This document shows, piece by piece, positions 16,836 to 24,823 of a DNA stretch of 64,000 nt; within the stretch, counting starts at the first letter, position 1, and the number at the start of each line of letters is the position of its first letter. The stretch covers positions 62,001-126,000 of the forward strand of contig JAIUMV010000008.1 in assembly GCA_022565395.1 (NCBI GenBank), written 5' to 3'. The notes beneath the pieces were generated by a model that was not told the DNA's origin, did not search any database, and saw only the letters and a program-made list of their open reading frames with translations. Origin of the DNA: Marinobacter sp. Its GTDB lineage: Bacteria; Pseudomonadota; Gammaproteobacteria; Pseudomonadales; Oleiphilaceae. A program made the translations under genes and the position numbers.

Positions 16836-18323
16836 TCAGGCTTTCTGGGCCTGCATTTCTGCCAGTTTGCGATCCACGGAGGAGACATAGTAGTCCTCGG
16901 AGAAGGCGCCCTCAGGCTCCTTGAGCCAGAAGAAGCAGATGGCAAAGCTGATGAAGGCGCCGGCTGCGATGATAAAGAAGAAGGTGGAGGCATCCACGAA
17001 GGTATAGAGGGTCAGGTAGCACACCGCACCCACATTACCGTAAGCACCCGCCATACCGGAAATCTGGCCGGTAATACGACGCTTGATGGATGGAATGATG
17101 CCGAAGGTGGCACCCTCCGCACCCTGCACGAACACGGAGCAGAGCACTGTAATCATCACCGCAACAAGCAATGGCCAGCCGGAATTCATCAAGCCCATCA
17201 GGACGAAGCCAATACCGATGCCGAACATATAAGCCAGCATCACAAAGCGACGATTCCCCAGACGGTCAGAGACCAGTCCCCCCATGGGCCGGGCCACCAG
17301 GTTCACGAAAGCAAAGGAAGCGGCAATCAGACCCGCGGTGGTGGGGGTCAGGCCCCAGGTGAGCTCGAAGAACATGGGTAGCATGGACACCACCGCCAGC
17401 TCTGCACCGAAGTTGGCAAAGTAAGTGGAGTTCAGCGCGGCCACGCTGTTGAAAGGGTACTTGTCATCCTCTGGCACACCCTTCCGCAGGATGGGAATAT
17501 TGACCCGCAGGATCTGGATAATCTGGTACAGCACCGCCAGGGCAATCACTGCATAGCAGATCAAGGCGCCGGTAGAGCTCAGGTAGCCCAGCGTTTCCAC
17601 CCGCCAAACCAGGATGCCCAGCACACCGATCATGGGGATGGTCCAGAGTATCAGCTTGATCATGTCACCCCAGGTGCTGACTTCCATGGCGCTGGCTTTT
17701 TGCGGCTTATGGTGGACAGTGCCCGCCGGACCATCGGTGATGGCAAACCAGTAGTAGACCCCGTAGGCCGCCATAATCAGGGCCGAGGAGGCTACCGCCC
17801 AGCGCCAGCCATCCGGGCCACCGAAGGCGTAGATGGCAATGGCGGGCAGGGACATGGCCGCAGCGGCGGAACCGAAGTTTCCCCACCCGGCATAGAAGCC
17901 CTCGGCAAAGCCGATGTGCTTGGGCTTGAACCACATGGCGGTCATATGGATGCCCACCACGAAGCTGGCACCGATGGAGCTGAGTACCAGCCGGGATACC
18001 AGCAACTGGGTACGGGTATCACCGAAGGCAAAGAACAGCGCCGGTAGCGCCATCACCACCATCAGCACCGAGAACACCCGGCGCGGCCCCCAGCGATCCA
18101 GCGCCATACCCACAATGATACGAGCCGGTATGGTCAGGGCCACGTTGGCAATGGCAAACAGGCGGATATCATCCGGCGTCAGCCAATCCACGCTTTTCAG
18201 CATGCTGGTGGCCAGCGGCGCCATGCCGAACCAGACGAAGAAACAGATGTAGAAGGCAATCCAGGTCAGGTGCAAGGCCCTGATTTCCGGCTGGCTCCAT
18301 TTAAAAAGGTCAGCAACTTTCAT
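16836..18323 (-). CDS. narK1: NarK1-type nitrate/nitrite MFS transporter
   Basis: The 495-residue major facilitator protein of the nitrate-nitrite porter family has about 12 membrane segments. Both nitrate signature motifs are visible: GWGNFG near residue 150 and AYGNVGA near residue 420. It differs clearly from the 532-residue transporter encoded upstream in the same operon and looks closer to the type I (nitrate/proton symport) branch. The start ATG 18323 lies 18 bp after the universal stress gene, so all three are probably co-transcribed from the FNR-box promoter near 20.5 kb. No nitrate reductase gene is in the window; expected use is nitrate supply for respiration under low oxygen. The branch assignment is from motif likeness only. 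Confidence 0.85.
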   Translation of the reverse strand: MKVADLFKWSQPEIRALHLTWIAFYICFFVWFGMAPLATSMLKSVDWLTPDDIRLFAIANVALTIPARIIVGMALDRWGPRRVFSVLMVVMALPALFFAFGDTRTQLLVSRLVLSSIGASFVVGIHMTAMWFKPKHIGFAEGFYAGWGNFGSAAAAMSLPAIAIYAFGGPDGWRWAVASSALIMAAYGVYYWFAITDGPAGTVHHKPQKASAMEVSTWGDMIKLILWTIPMIGVLGILVWRVETLGYLSSTGALICYAVIALAVLYQIIQILRVNIPILRKGVPEDDKYPFNSVAALNSTYFANFGAELAVVSMLPMFFELTWGLTPTTAGLIAASFAFVNLVARPMGGLVSDRLGNRRFVMLAYMFGIGIGFVLMGLMNSGWPLLVAVMITVLCSVFVQGAEGATFGIIPSIKRRITGQISGMAGAYGNVGAVCYLTLYTFVDASTFFFIIAAGAFISFAICFFWLKEPEGAFSEDYYVSSVDRKLAEMQAQKA

Positions 18324-18341
18324 AGCGACTACTCCTTAAAG

Positions 18342-18800
18342 TCAGGGGCATGCCTGGATCAGTACCGGGCAAGGCGCCCGGCGAGCCAGGAAGGCACTGA
18401 CACTGCCAAAGGTCATGTAATCCAGTTCATCCACCAGCAGATTGAGGGAGCGGGAGATAAAGCCCCCATCCGGCTCATGGCTGTGGCGGGCAATCACCAA
18501 CAGGTCCGGGCGCTTGTGCTCGGCGGCTTTGAGGATCATCTTGCGGGCATCGCCTTCTGCGATAATCACCTCCGCATTCAGGCCCTGTTGGCCCACCCGT
18601 TCGGCCGCTTCCCGCAGGAAACCGCGAAATTCGTTCTTCTGACGTTCATAAAGGTCGGCGCTGGCATCACTGGTATCCAGCGCGCCTTCCACCACCCCCA
18701 CCAGCACGATCAGCGGATCAAGGGGCTTGAACATGTCGATGGTGCTTTGCAACGCCAGACGGGCATTGCGGGAGTCGTCGTAGGCAAGCATGATTCTCAT
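18342..18800 (-). CDS. Universal stress protein (UspA family) between two narK genes
   Basis: The 152-residue UspA-fold protein begins MRIMLAYDDSRNARLAL, contains LIVLVGVVEG and PDLLVIARHSH, and ends SAFLARRAPCPVLI, all typical of the family. The ATP-binding glycine motif (GxxGxGG before the final strand) is not present, so it belongs to the non-nucleotide-binding type. In Pseudomonas several Usp proteins are controlled by Anr and support anaerobic survival; placement between two nitrate transporters under an FNR/Anr site fits that role. It lies 41 bp after narK and 18 bp before narK1. Confidence 0.88.
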   Translation of the reverse strand: MRIMLAYDDSRNARLALQSTIDMFKPLDPLIVLVGVVEGALDTSDASADLYERQKNEFRGFLREAAERVGQQGLNAEVIIAEGDARKMILKAAEHKRPDLLVIARHSHEPDGGFISRSLNLLVDELDYMTFGSVSAFLARRAPCPVLIQACP

Positions 18801-18827
18801 GGGTTACTCTCCGAGGTAGCCGGGAAG

Positions 18828-18853
18828 CCCCTGACCCAAGGTCAGGGGTTTTT
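18828..18853. terminator. Hairpin overlapping the narK stop codon
   Basis: CCCCTGACC (18828-18836) and GGTCAGGGG (18840-18848) form a 9-bp stem. Five T residues follow on the plus strand (18849-18853), but the genes here are on the minus strand, where the U-tract would precede the stem. On the narK-usp transcript it is therefore an intra-operon hairpin covering the narK stop (18842-18844). Such a structure could set differential stability or partial read-through rather than full termination. Confidence 0.4.
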
Positions 18854-20440
18854 CACGTAGGCGTTGCGGCGCAGGTAGAACCACCAGTTCAACACCATGC
18901 ACAGGGCGTAGAAGACCGCGAAACCATACATGGCTACCTCCGGTGTGCCACCGCGAATCTGATCACCAATCACCATGGGCGCCACAAACGAACCATAAGC
19001 CGCAACAGCCGAGGTCCAACCCAGTACCGGGCCAGCCTGCTCCTGGTTGTAGATGACGCCAATGGTGCGAAAGGTGGAGCCGTTACCGATACCGGTGGCG
19101 GCGAAGATCAGCATGAACAGTGCAATGAACAGGAAAAAGTACTGCTCTGGCGTTGCTGACTGGTACGCCAGCATCATCACGTAACCGACCGCAGCCGAGG
19201 CCACCACCATCACGGCGGCAATCACCTGAGTGACGATGGAGCCACCCACCTTGTCAGAGATCCAGCCACCCAATGGACGAATCAGCGCGCCCACAAAAGG
19301 TCCGATCCAGGCATAGGTCAGGGCTGAGGGCGCATTCGGATTAGCCACCCGCTCCATGACCCCATTCACCTCCACGGTGGTGAAGCCAAAAATCACCGTG
19401 ATGGACAGAGGCAAAGCCATGGAGAAGCCAATGAAGGAGCCGAAGGTCAGGATATAGAGAATCGACATGGACCAGGTGTGTTTGTCCTTGAAGATGGCAA
19501 ACTGGCGCTTGGAGTTCTCGCCGATCTTGCCCGGCACGGCGCGCATAATGGCCAGCGTAGCGCCCATGATCAGCAGCATGGCCAGCCAGGGGTTGAGAAT
19601 GCCAAGACCCGTAGGGGCAGGCATATAGAGGTAAAGGCCAACACCGGCAGTGAGAAAGCCAATCAGGTAAAGGCCGGTGATGCGACCAAAGGCTGCCAGC
19701 GGATGGCCAGGGTCCGGCGTAATGGTGCGCAGATTGTTCATACCGAACCAGGCCGCAATGACCAGAGGCACCAGTATCACCACCCAGATGAAGCCGGCAT
19801 TCTGGATCCAGGTTTGCGTGCCCGCCTCAATGCGTCCGATCAGTGTGCCGCTGTCCCTGACCAGCGTCATGGGATCTCCCGCCAGCAGGCCGAAGATACC
19901 AATGGTCATCACCGCTGGAATCAGGATCTGCATGGTGGTGACACCAAAATTGCCAAGCCCGGCATTCAGCCCCAGCGCCAGGCCTTGCTCCTTTTTCGGG
20001 AAGAAGGTGCTGATGTTGCTCATGGACGCTGCAAAGTTGCCACCGCCAATACCGGACAGGAACGCCAGAATCTGGAAGGTCAGCAAAGACGTGTCCGGAT
20101 TCTGCAGCGCCAGGCCGGCACCAAATGCCGGTATGATCAGCATGGCAGACGTCAGGAAGATGGTGTTGCGCCCTCCGGCTATGCGGATCATAAAGGAGGC
20201 AGGTATGCGCAGGGTGGCACCCGTCAGACCGGCAATGGCCGTGAGGGTAAACAACTGACTGGGCTCAAAGGGAAAGCCCAGGTTCAGCATTTGTACCGTG
20301 ATAATCCCCCACATCAACCAGACGGCAAAGCCGCACAACAGGTTGGGAATGGAAATCCACAGATTGCGATAGGCTATCTTCTTACCCGTGGACTCCCAGA
20401 ATGCCTGGTCCTCCACCTCCCACTTCTTGATGTCGCTCAT
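18842..20440 (-). CDS. narK: NarK-type nitrate/nitrite MFS transporter
   Basis: The 532-residue transporter strongly resembles E. coli NarK. The N-terminus contains EDQAFWESTGKKIAYRNLWI, which parallels the NarK EDPAFW...IASRNLWIS stretch, and LNAGLGNFGVTTMQ is the nitrate signature. Arg residues in TM2 (LRIPASFMI) and TM8 are where NarK binds substrate. It should exchange nitrate for nitrite, or symport nitrate, across the inner membrane. It is the first gene of a minus-strand operon with usp and narK1. A perfect FNR/Anr box lies about 93-106 bp before the start, so induction under low oxygen is likely. Confidence 0.92.
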   Translation of the reverse strand: MSDIKKWEVEDQAFWESTGKKIAYRNLWISIPNLLCGFAVWLMWGIITVQMLNLGFPFEPSQLFTLTAIAGLTGATLRIPASFMIRIAGGRNTIFLTSAMLIIPAFGAGLALQNPDTSLLTFQILAFLSGIGGGNFAASMSNISTFFPKKEQGLALGLNAGLGNFGVTTMQILIPAVMTIGIFGLLAGDPMTLVRDSGTLIGRIEAGTQTWIQNAGFIWVVILVPLVIAAWFGMNNLRTITPDPGHPLAAFGRITGLYLIGFLTAGVGLYLYMPAPTGLGILNPWLAMLLIMGATLAIMRAVPGKIGENSKRQFAIFKDKHTWSMSILYILTFGSFIGFSMALPLSITVIFGFTTVEVNGVMERVANPNAPSALTYAWIGPFVGALIRPLGGWISDKVGGSIVTQVIAAVMVVASAAVGYVMMLAYQSATPEQYFFLFIALFMLIFAATGIGNGSTFRTIGVIYNQEQAGPVLGWTSAVAAYGSFVAPMVIGDQIRGGTPEVAMYGFAVFYALCMVLNWWFYLRRNAYVKNP

Positions 20441-20532
20441 GTTGAATCCTCTCTACCAGCACCGGAACCCGCCACGCCTCACCGCGGGCGGTTTTTCTGA
20501 GTTCAAGCTACTGGTTCAGAGGCTTCTCAAAC

Positions 20533-20546
20533 TTGATGTTAATCAA
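20533..20546 (-). promoter_or_regulatory. FNR/Anr box upstream of the narK operon
   Basis: TTGATGTTAATCAA matches the FNR/Anr consensus TTGAT-N4-ATCAA at all ten fixed positions. It lies 93 bp upstream of the narK start. About 40 bp further upstream is TACCTAT (20585-20591), which fits the NarL heptamer TACYYMT, with an imperfect inverted partner around 20596-20603. The combination predicts activation by low oxygen and possibly by nitrate. FNR and NarL families are established; control of this operon is inferred. Confidence 0.8.
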
Positions 20547-20650
20547 CGACACCTTGGCACGCCGATGTCAGCGGTGCCGGCAACTACCTATTTTTAGATA
20601 GTAGAAATAAAGAACATATCTTTTAATTACAATTGATTAGGCGATCATAG

Positions 20651-20683
20651 AAAAACCTGGAGCGGGTCAGTCCCCGCTCCAGG
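20651..20683 (-). terminator. Rho-independent terminator of the symporter gene
   Basis: An 11-bp perfect stem, CCTGGAGCGGG (20656-20666) and CCCGCTCCAGG (20673-20683), has a 6-base loop. On the minus strand it is followed by a U-tract (AAAAA at 20651-20655 on plus). It is placed 29 bp after the stop of the minus-strand symporter gene, the standard intrinsic terminator position. Confidence 0.88.
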
Positions 20684-20711
20684 TGCATTGGTGGTATACC
20701 ACCAGAAGACC

Positions 20712-22058
20712 TCAGGTCGTGGCAGGAGCCGACGCCTCATCATCAGCCGACACCGGTAACCAGCTATCCATGATGGCCGCGGCCACCAGGTCACCGGTCA
20801 CATTCAGGGTGGTACGGCACATGTCCAGTATCCGATCCACCCCGATCAACAATGCGATACCCTCTGCCGGAATACCCACGGTGGTGAGCAGCATCGAAAG
20901 AATCACAATGCCAATACCCGGTGTGCCGGGAGAGCCAATGGAAGCCCCGACCGCCAGCACCACCACCAGCATCAGTTGCGAGGTTTCAATATTGACCTGA
21001 AAAACCTGCGCCAGGAACATCGTGGCCACCACCTGGTAAAGTGCCGTGCCTGCCATATTGATGGTGGTTCCCAAAGGCACCACAAACTGGGCAATACCCT
21101 GGCGGACGTTCAGGCGCTCAATGGCGGTCTGTATGGTTAGGGGCATGACGGCCGCCGAGCTGGAGGTGGAAAAGGCCAGTAGCTGCGCATCCCGCGCCGC
21201 ACGCATGAAACGGAGTGCCGGCTCACGGCGAAACACGCGATAAAGGATCAGATAGACCAGCAGCATAACCAGCAAACCCGCCAATACCGTCAGCACATAC
21301 ATCCCGAGCCCTACCAGCGAATCCAGCCCCAGGCGGGTCATCAACTGGAACATCAGCCCGAATACCGCAAAAGGCACCAGGTACATGGCCCAGCGCACCA
21401 CCACCATGCTGACATCCTGCACCGCCCCAAGCAGCTCCATCAGCGGGCGGGCCTGGGTAATGGGCAGGGTCACCAGTGCCACCCCCACCAGAATGGAGAA
21501 CACCACCATTTGCAGCATGTTCTGTTCTACCCCCGCCCGCAGTGGGTTGGTGGGCACTATTTCAGTGATACGATTGGGCAGCTCGGCGAGGGAGAAGCTG
21601 TTACTGCCCTCCACCACCGCTGGCGCCATCACCAGCGCGCTGCTGTCCATGTAGCTGCCGGGCTGAATCAGCATGACCGCTGCCAACCCGATCAACACCG
21701 CCACCAGTGTGGTGACCAGGAAAAAGCCACCGGTACGGACACCGGTCTGGCGTAACTGCTGCACATTCTCAGTAGACGCCATACCGAGAATGATGGAGGA
21801 CACCACCAACGGGATAACGATCATCTGCACCAGAGCCAGGAACAGATACCCCGGCAGCGCTGCCCAGCTTGCCACCAGCGAGGCGGTATCCTGGCTGATA
21901 AAATCAAAGTGGGGACCAACCATAAAGCCAGAGGCGACACCCAGTGCCATGGCCACCAGCACCTGCAGCCACAAGCGGCCACGGACAAAACCGCTGAGCC
22001 GGTTGGCCAGGGTACGGATGGAACGGGGCCGCCGCAGCGGCATCAAGACGTCAGTCAC
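20712..22058 (-). CDS. Dicarboxylate/amino-acid:cation symporter (DAACS family)
   Basis: The DAACS-family symporter (GltP/DctA type) has 448 residues from GTG 22058, chosen because AAGGA lies seven bases upstream; a longer frame from 22121 would overlap the preceding gene. The serine-rich HP1 tip (STSSSAAVMP), the HP2 region (SIGSPGTPGIGIVIL) and the TM8 substrate signature (DRILDMCRTTLNVTGD) are all present. The Arg of TM8 that binds a side-chain carboxylate is retained, so aspartate, glutamate or a C4-dicarboxylate is the likely substrate. The TM7 sodium motif reads NMAG instead of NMDG, which removes an aspartate used in cation coupling. It is the last gene of a minus-strand set with two lipid-type hydrolases, and a strong terminator follows. 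Confidence 0.88.
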   Translation of the reverse strand: MTDVLMPLRRPRSIRTLANRLSGFVRGRLWLQVLVAMALGVASGFMVGPHFDFISQDTASLVASWAALPGYLFLALVQMIVIPLVVSSIILGMASTENVQQLRQTGVRTGGFFLVTTLVAVLIGLAAVMLIQPGSYMDSSALVMAPAVVEGSNSFSLAELPNRITEIVPTNPLRAGVEQNMLQMVVFSILVGVALVTLPITQARPLMELLGAVQDVSMVVVRWAMYLVPFAVFGLMFQLMTRLGLDSLVGLGMYVLTVLAGLLVMLLVYLILYRVFRREPALRFMRAARDAQLLAFSTSSSAAVMPLTIQTAIERLNVRQGIAQFVVPLGTTINMAGTALYQVVATMFLAQVFQVNIETSQLMLVVVLAVGASIGSPGTPGIGIVILSMLLTTVGIPAEGIALLIGVDRILDMCRTTLNVTGDLVAAAIMDSWLPVSADDEASAPATT

Positions 22059-22086
22059 AGGCACATCCTTGCTCGTTGAGCTTAGC

Positions 22087-23151
22087 TCAGAGGGGTTTGG
22101 CAATATCCGCCAGGCGGCCACTGGTTACCAGTGACAGGAAGCTCTCGCCCAGGCGATCACTTTCCGCCACCGCAATGCGCCAGGCGGTCTTACGACGCTG
22201 ATCATGCCCCATGTAGCGTTCAAAATCCTTACGGTCCGGCAACTTGCCATCCGGCAGACTGGCCAGGTACTCGCGGGAAGGGGCAATCACCACCACATCC
22301 TGCAGGCGTTGCGGGTTAGCCCGCCGCCAGGGCAGGCTCTTGTCGAACCAACCCGGCACCACCCGGTCAGAGAAGTGGGGGTAAAGCACGACGCCAGGCT
22401 GCTGATAGGGCAGATCCAGATGATAATCCAGCAGGCCGCCGTCACGATAAACGCCATCAGGCGCACCAGGAATATCCCGCACACCGGACATCACCATGGG
22501 GATGGACGCGGATGCCAGCAATGCCGGTATCAGGTTATCCCGGTTCAGGCTGATACGGTGGCTGGTGAAATCGTTCAGCTCGCTCAGCGGCAAGTCACGG
22601 CGGCTATCGTGCACCAGACCTCGTTCAAGATAACGCCCCAGATGGCGGCGGCTGACCATGTTGGCACTGATAACCTGCATCAGGCCCAGCGCAAGACGAC
22701 CCCGGCTGTCATGTTCCAACAAGCCCCGGCTACGCACCACCAGGATATTGAGGTGGTAATGGGGATGATTGAGTATGTTCTCCTCTCGCCCTTCCAGCAG
22801 GGCTTCCAGAAAAGCCACACTCTTGCGGGTAACATCGGCGATGCTGTCCTTGCGGCTGAATTGCTGCTCGGTATAAAGATCCGCCAGCCGCGCCAGTTGC
22901 TGAACCGGGTCACCTGAAGTGATGGCGGCAAAACGCCAGCTGCCGATGGATGAACCGATCAGACTTCGGGGTTGCGGGGCCTGAGGCAGCCACTGTCCGA
23001 AAACAGCCTTGTCGAGGCCGGACAGACCGAGGGCCTTGGGCCCCCCTGCCGCGCCGGGAATCACGTGCACATCTTCGGGCCGCAAGCCTTGCTCGCGAAT
23101 TCGCTGCAATGCCCGTGCACCCGCACGGACCGTCAGTACCGGTGCCGTCAT
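22087..23151 (-). CDS. Patatin-like phospholipase
   Basis: The 354-residue protein of the patatin family has the oxyanion-hole glycine run GAAGGPKALG near residue 35, the nucleophile elbow GSSIGS near residue 67, and the catalytic aspartate in YRDGGLLDYH near residue 236. Together these give the Ser-Asp dyad of patatin acyl hydrolases. No signal peptide is seen, so it probably acts on lipids at the cytoplasmic side of the membrane. Its ATG (23151) overlaps the stop of the upstream alpha/beta hydrolase by 4 bp (ATGA), implying coupled translation and a shared lipid or ester substrate pathway. The next gene is a DAACS symporter. Confidence 0.9.
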   Translation of the reverse strand: MTAPVLTVRAGARALQRIREQGLRPEDVHVIPGAAGGPKALGLSGLDKAVFGQWLPQAPQPRSLIGSSIGSWRFAAITSGDPVQQLARLADLYTEQQFSRKDSIADVTRKSVAFLEALLEGREENILNHPHYHLNILVVRSRGLLEHDSRGRLALGLMQVISANMVSRRHLGRYLERGLVHDSRRDLPLSELNDFTSHRISLNRDNLIPALLASASIPMVMSGVRDIPGAPDGVYRDGGLLDYHLDLPYQQPGVVLYPHFSDRVVPGWFDKSLPWRRANPQRLQDVVVIAPSREYLASLPDGKLPDRKDFERYMGHDQRRKTAWRIAVAESDRLGESFLSLVTSGRLADIAKPL

Positions 23152-24056
23152 GCCAAACCTCGCTGGAAGTTCAAATATTCACGCCAGACCCGCTCCGGTG
23201 CTTCCACATGCGGGTAGTGGCCAATGTGCTCAAGACTGACCAAGTCGCCCTGCGGCACCAGCACCCGGAAGCGTTCAGCCATGGCAATGCCGGACACGGG
23301 GTCAGCCCGGCCAGAGATCAGTTGCAGCGGCACCTTGGTGTGTTGCAACGCGCCCACCCAGCGGTGCCGGTGACAACGCCGCTCTTCCATATAGCGGATC
23401 AGGCGATGGAGTATGCCCTGGCCGTTGTTGTACACCAGCAACTGCCAGAAATCATCCAACTCCTCGGGGCTGGGCTTGGTACGCTCGCCAAACAGCTTAC
23501 TAAAGTTGTAGTCAAACACCTGCCGCACAAAACCCCGGCTGACCAAACCACCCAGCGGGCCACAAAGCAGCTTTTGCAATGTGATGGGCTGGTGGACTTC
23601 CGGGAACAGGGCGCCATTGAGAAAACAGGTACTGGCAATATCAAAACGCAAGCCCCCTTCCAGCTCCCGGGCCAGCAGCTCCTGGGCGACACTGCAACCG
23701 TAGTTGTGGGCGATCAGGTGTACCCGCTCCACACCAGCGGCCTCCAACCAGCCTTGCTGCAGATCCGCCTGGTCGTTGATGCTGTAACGATAATGCGGCG
23801 GTTTGTCAGAGAAGCCAAAACCGAGCATATCCGCCACCATCACCCGGTAACGGCTGGTGAGGGCAGGCCAGAGTCGGTGCCAGTCCCAGGAGGCTGTGGG
23901 GAACGCGTGCAACAGCAGCACAACCTCACCCTGACCTGCGGTGCGGCTGAAGATGGCGTGGTCACCATAACTGAACCACTGCCCGGCTTGCTGCCACTCA
24001 TCCAGTGTCACATGTGCTGCGGTCGAGCTGCGACCCCAGGCCCAAATCTGCTCCAT
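23148..24056 (-). CDS. MEST-like alpha/beta hydrolase with Asn at the nucleophile position
   Basis: The 302-residue alpha/beta hydrolase has the oxyanion motif LLHAFPTASWDW, the DMLGFGFSDKP loop, the nucleophile elbow AHNYGCSVAQELL, an acid-site region SGRADPV, and the final His in IGHYPHVEAP. Segment by segment it resembles animal MEST/PEG1 and its bacterial relatives (AHNYG versus HDYG, NGALFPEVHQP versus NGGIFPETHRP, RRWVGAL versus HRWVGAL). The elbow nucleophile codon is AAC (Asn, plus-strand 23703-23705) where relatives have Asp and esterases have Ser. Activity is therefore uncertain. It is the first gene of the minus-strand hydrolase-patatin-symporter set, divergent from folE. Confidence 0.82.
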   Translation of the reverse strand: MEQIWAWGRSSTAAHVTLDEWQQAGQWFSYGDHAIFSRTAGQGEVVLLLHAFPTASWDWHRLWPALTSRYRVMVADMLGFGFSDKPPHYRYSINDQADLQQGWLEAAGVERVHLIAHNYGCSVAQELLARELEGGLRFDIASTCFLNGALFPEVHQPITLQKLLCGPLGGLVSRGFVRQVFDYNFSKLFGERTKPSPEELDDFWQLLVYNNGQGILHRLIRYMEERRCHRHRWVGALQHTKVPLQLISGRADPVSGIAMAERFRVLVPQGDLVSLEHIGHYPHVEAPERVWREYLNFQRGLA

Positions 24057-24112
24057 GGGTTACCATCCTGGCCAAGTGATTACAATGATGGATTTCAGGC
24101 GACAGTATACGG

Positions 24113-24124
24113 AACGGATCCGTT
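24113..24124. promoter_or_regulatory. 12-bp perfect palindrome in the divergent hydrolase/folE promoter region
   Basis: AACGGATCCGTT is a perfect 12-bp palindrome, 57 bp upstream of the minus-strand hydrolase start and about 120 bp upstream of folE. Its position between divergent genes suits an operator for a homodimeric repressor. The regulator is unknown. Confidence 0.3.
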
Positions 24125-24246
24125 TGCCATAACCCCTCGTAAGCACTGCCATCAAAAACATGTACACGCCATTACAGGTGACCTGCACGCCGGAATGAGG
24201 CAGGATTGATTGAATTCAGGACATGCTGCCAAGAGATTTACTGACC

Positions 24247-24816
24247 ATGACAGACAAGACCCTAGCCATTGCCGCCCATTATCAGGCCATTATCCAGCAG
24301 CTGGGGGAAGATCCTCAGCGCGAAGGCCTGCTGGACACGCCGCAACGCGCCGCCAAGGCCATGCAGTTTCTGACCCAGGGCTATCAGCAGACACTGGCGG
24401 AACTGGTTAATGATGCGGTGTTCGAATCCGCCATGGATGAGATGGTGGTGGTGCAGGATATTGAGCTCTACAGCCTGTGTGAGCACCACCTGCTGCCCTT
24501 TATTGGCAAATGTCACATTGCGTACATTCCTGACGGCAAGGTACTGGGGCTCTCCAAGTTTGCCCGCATTGTGGACATGTACGCCCGCCGCCTGCAGATC
24601 CAGGAAAACCTCACCCGCCAGATTGCCGAGGCCGTTCAGGAAGTAACCCAGGCTAAAGGTGTCGCGGTGGTGATTGAGGCCCAGCACATGTGCATGATGA
24701 TGCGTGGCGTTGAAAAACAGAACTCGCGGATGAAAACCTCCATGATGCTGGGGCAATTCCGCCAGTCTCAGGCCACCCGCACCGAGTTCCTGCAACTGAT
24801 CAGTGGTAAGGGATAA
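24247..24816 (+). CDS. folE: GTP cyclohydrolase I
   Basis: The enzyme converts GTP to 7,8-dihydroneopterin triphosphate, the first step of folate and tetrahydromonapterin synthesis. Counted from ATG 24247 ([12 protein letters not shown]) the protein has 189 residues; an upstream ATG at 24223 would add eight. Zinc ligands are visible in [12 protein letters not shown] and [12 protein letters not shown], and [20 protein letters not shown] is the conserved GTP-binding stretch. The gene is followed after 7 bp by folM, a pterin reductase. folE-folM pairing points to tetrahydromonapterin production, the cofactor for phenylalanine hydroxylase in pseudomonads. Confidence 0.95.
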   Translation: MTDKTLAIAAHYQAIIQQLGEDPQREGLLDTPQRAAKAMQFLTQGYQQTLAELVNDAVFESAMDEMVVVQDIELYSLCEHHLLPFIGKCHIAYIPDGKVLGLSKFARIVDMYARRLQIQENLTRQIAEAVQEVTQAKGVAVVIEAQHMCMMMRGVEKQNSRMKTSMMLGQFRQSQATRTEFLQLISGKG

Positions 24817-24823
24817 AAGAACA

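Noticed and set aside
19478-20500. A 340-codon frame antisense to narK, reaching into its promoter.
   Set aside because: The product is low-complexity and polar with no domain, and narK on the other strand has clear transporter motifs.
22950-24209. A 419-codon plus-strand frame across the patatin and alpha/beta hydrolase genes.
   Set aside because: Both minus-strand genes have full catalytic motifs; the antisense product shows no domain and no ribosome binding site.
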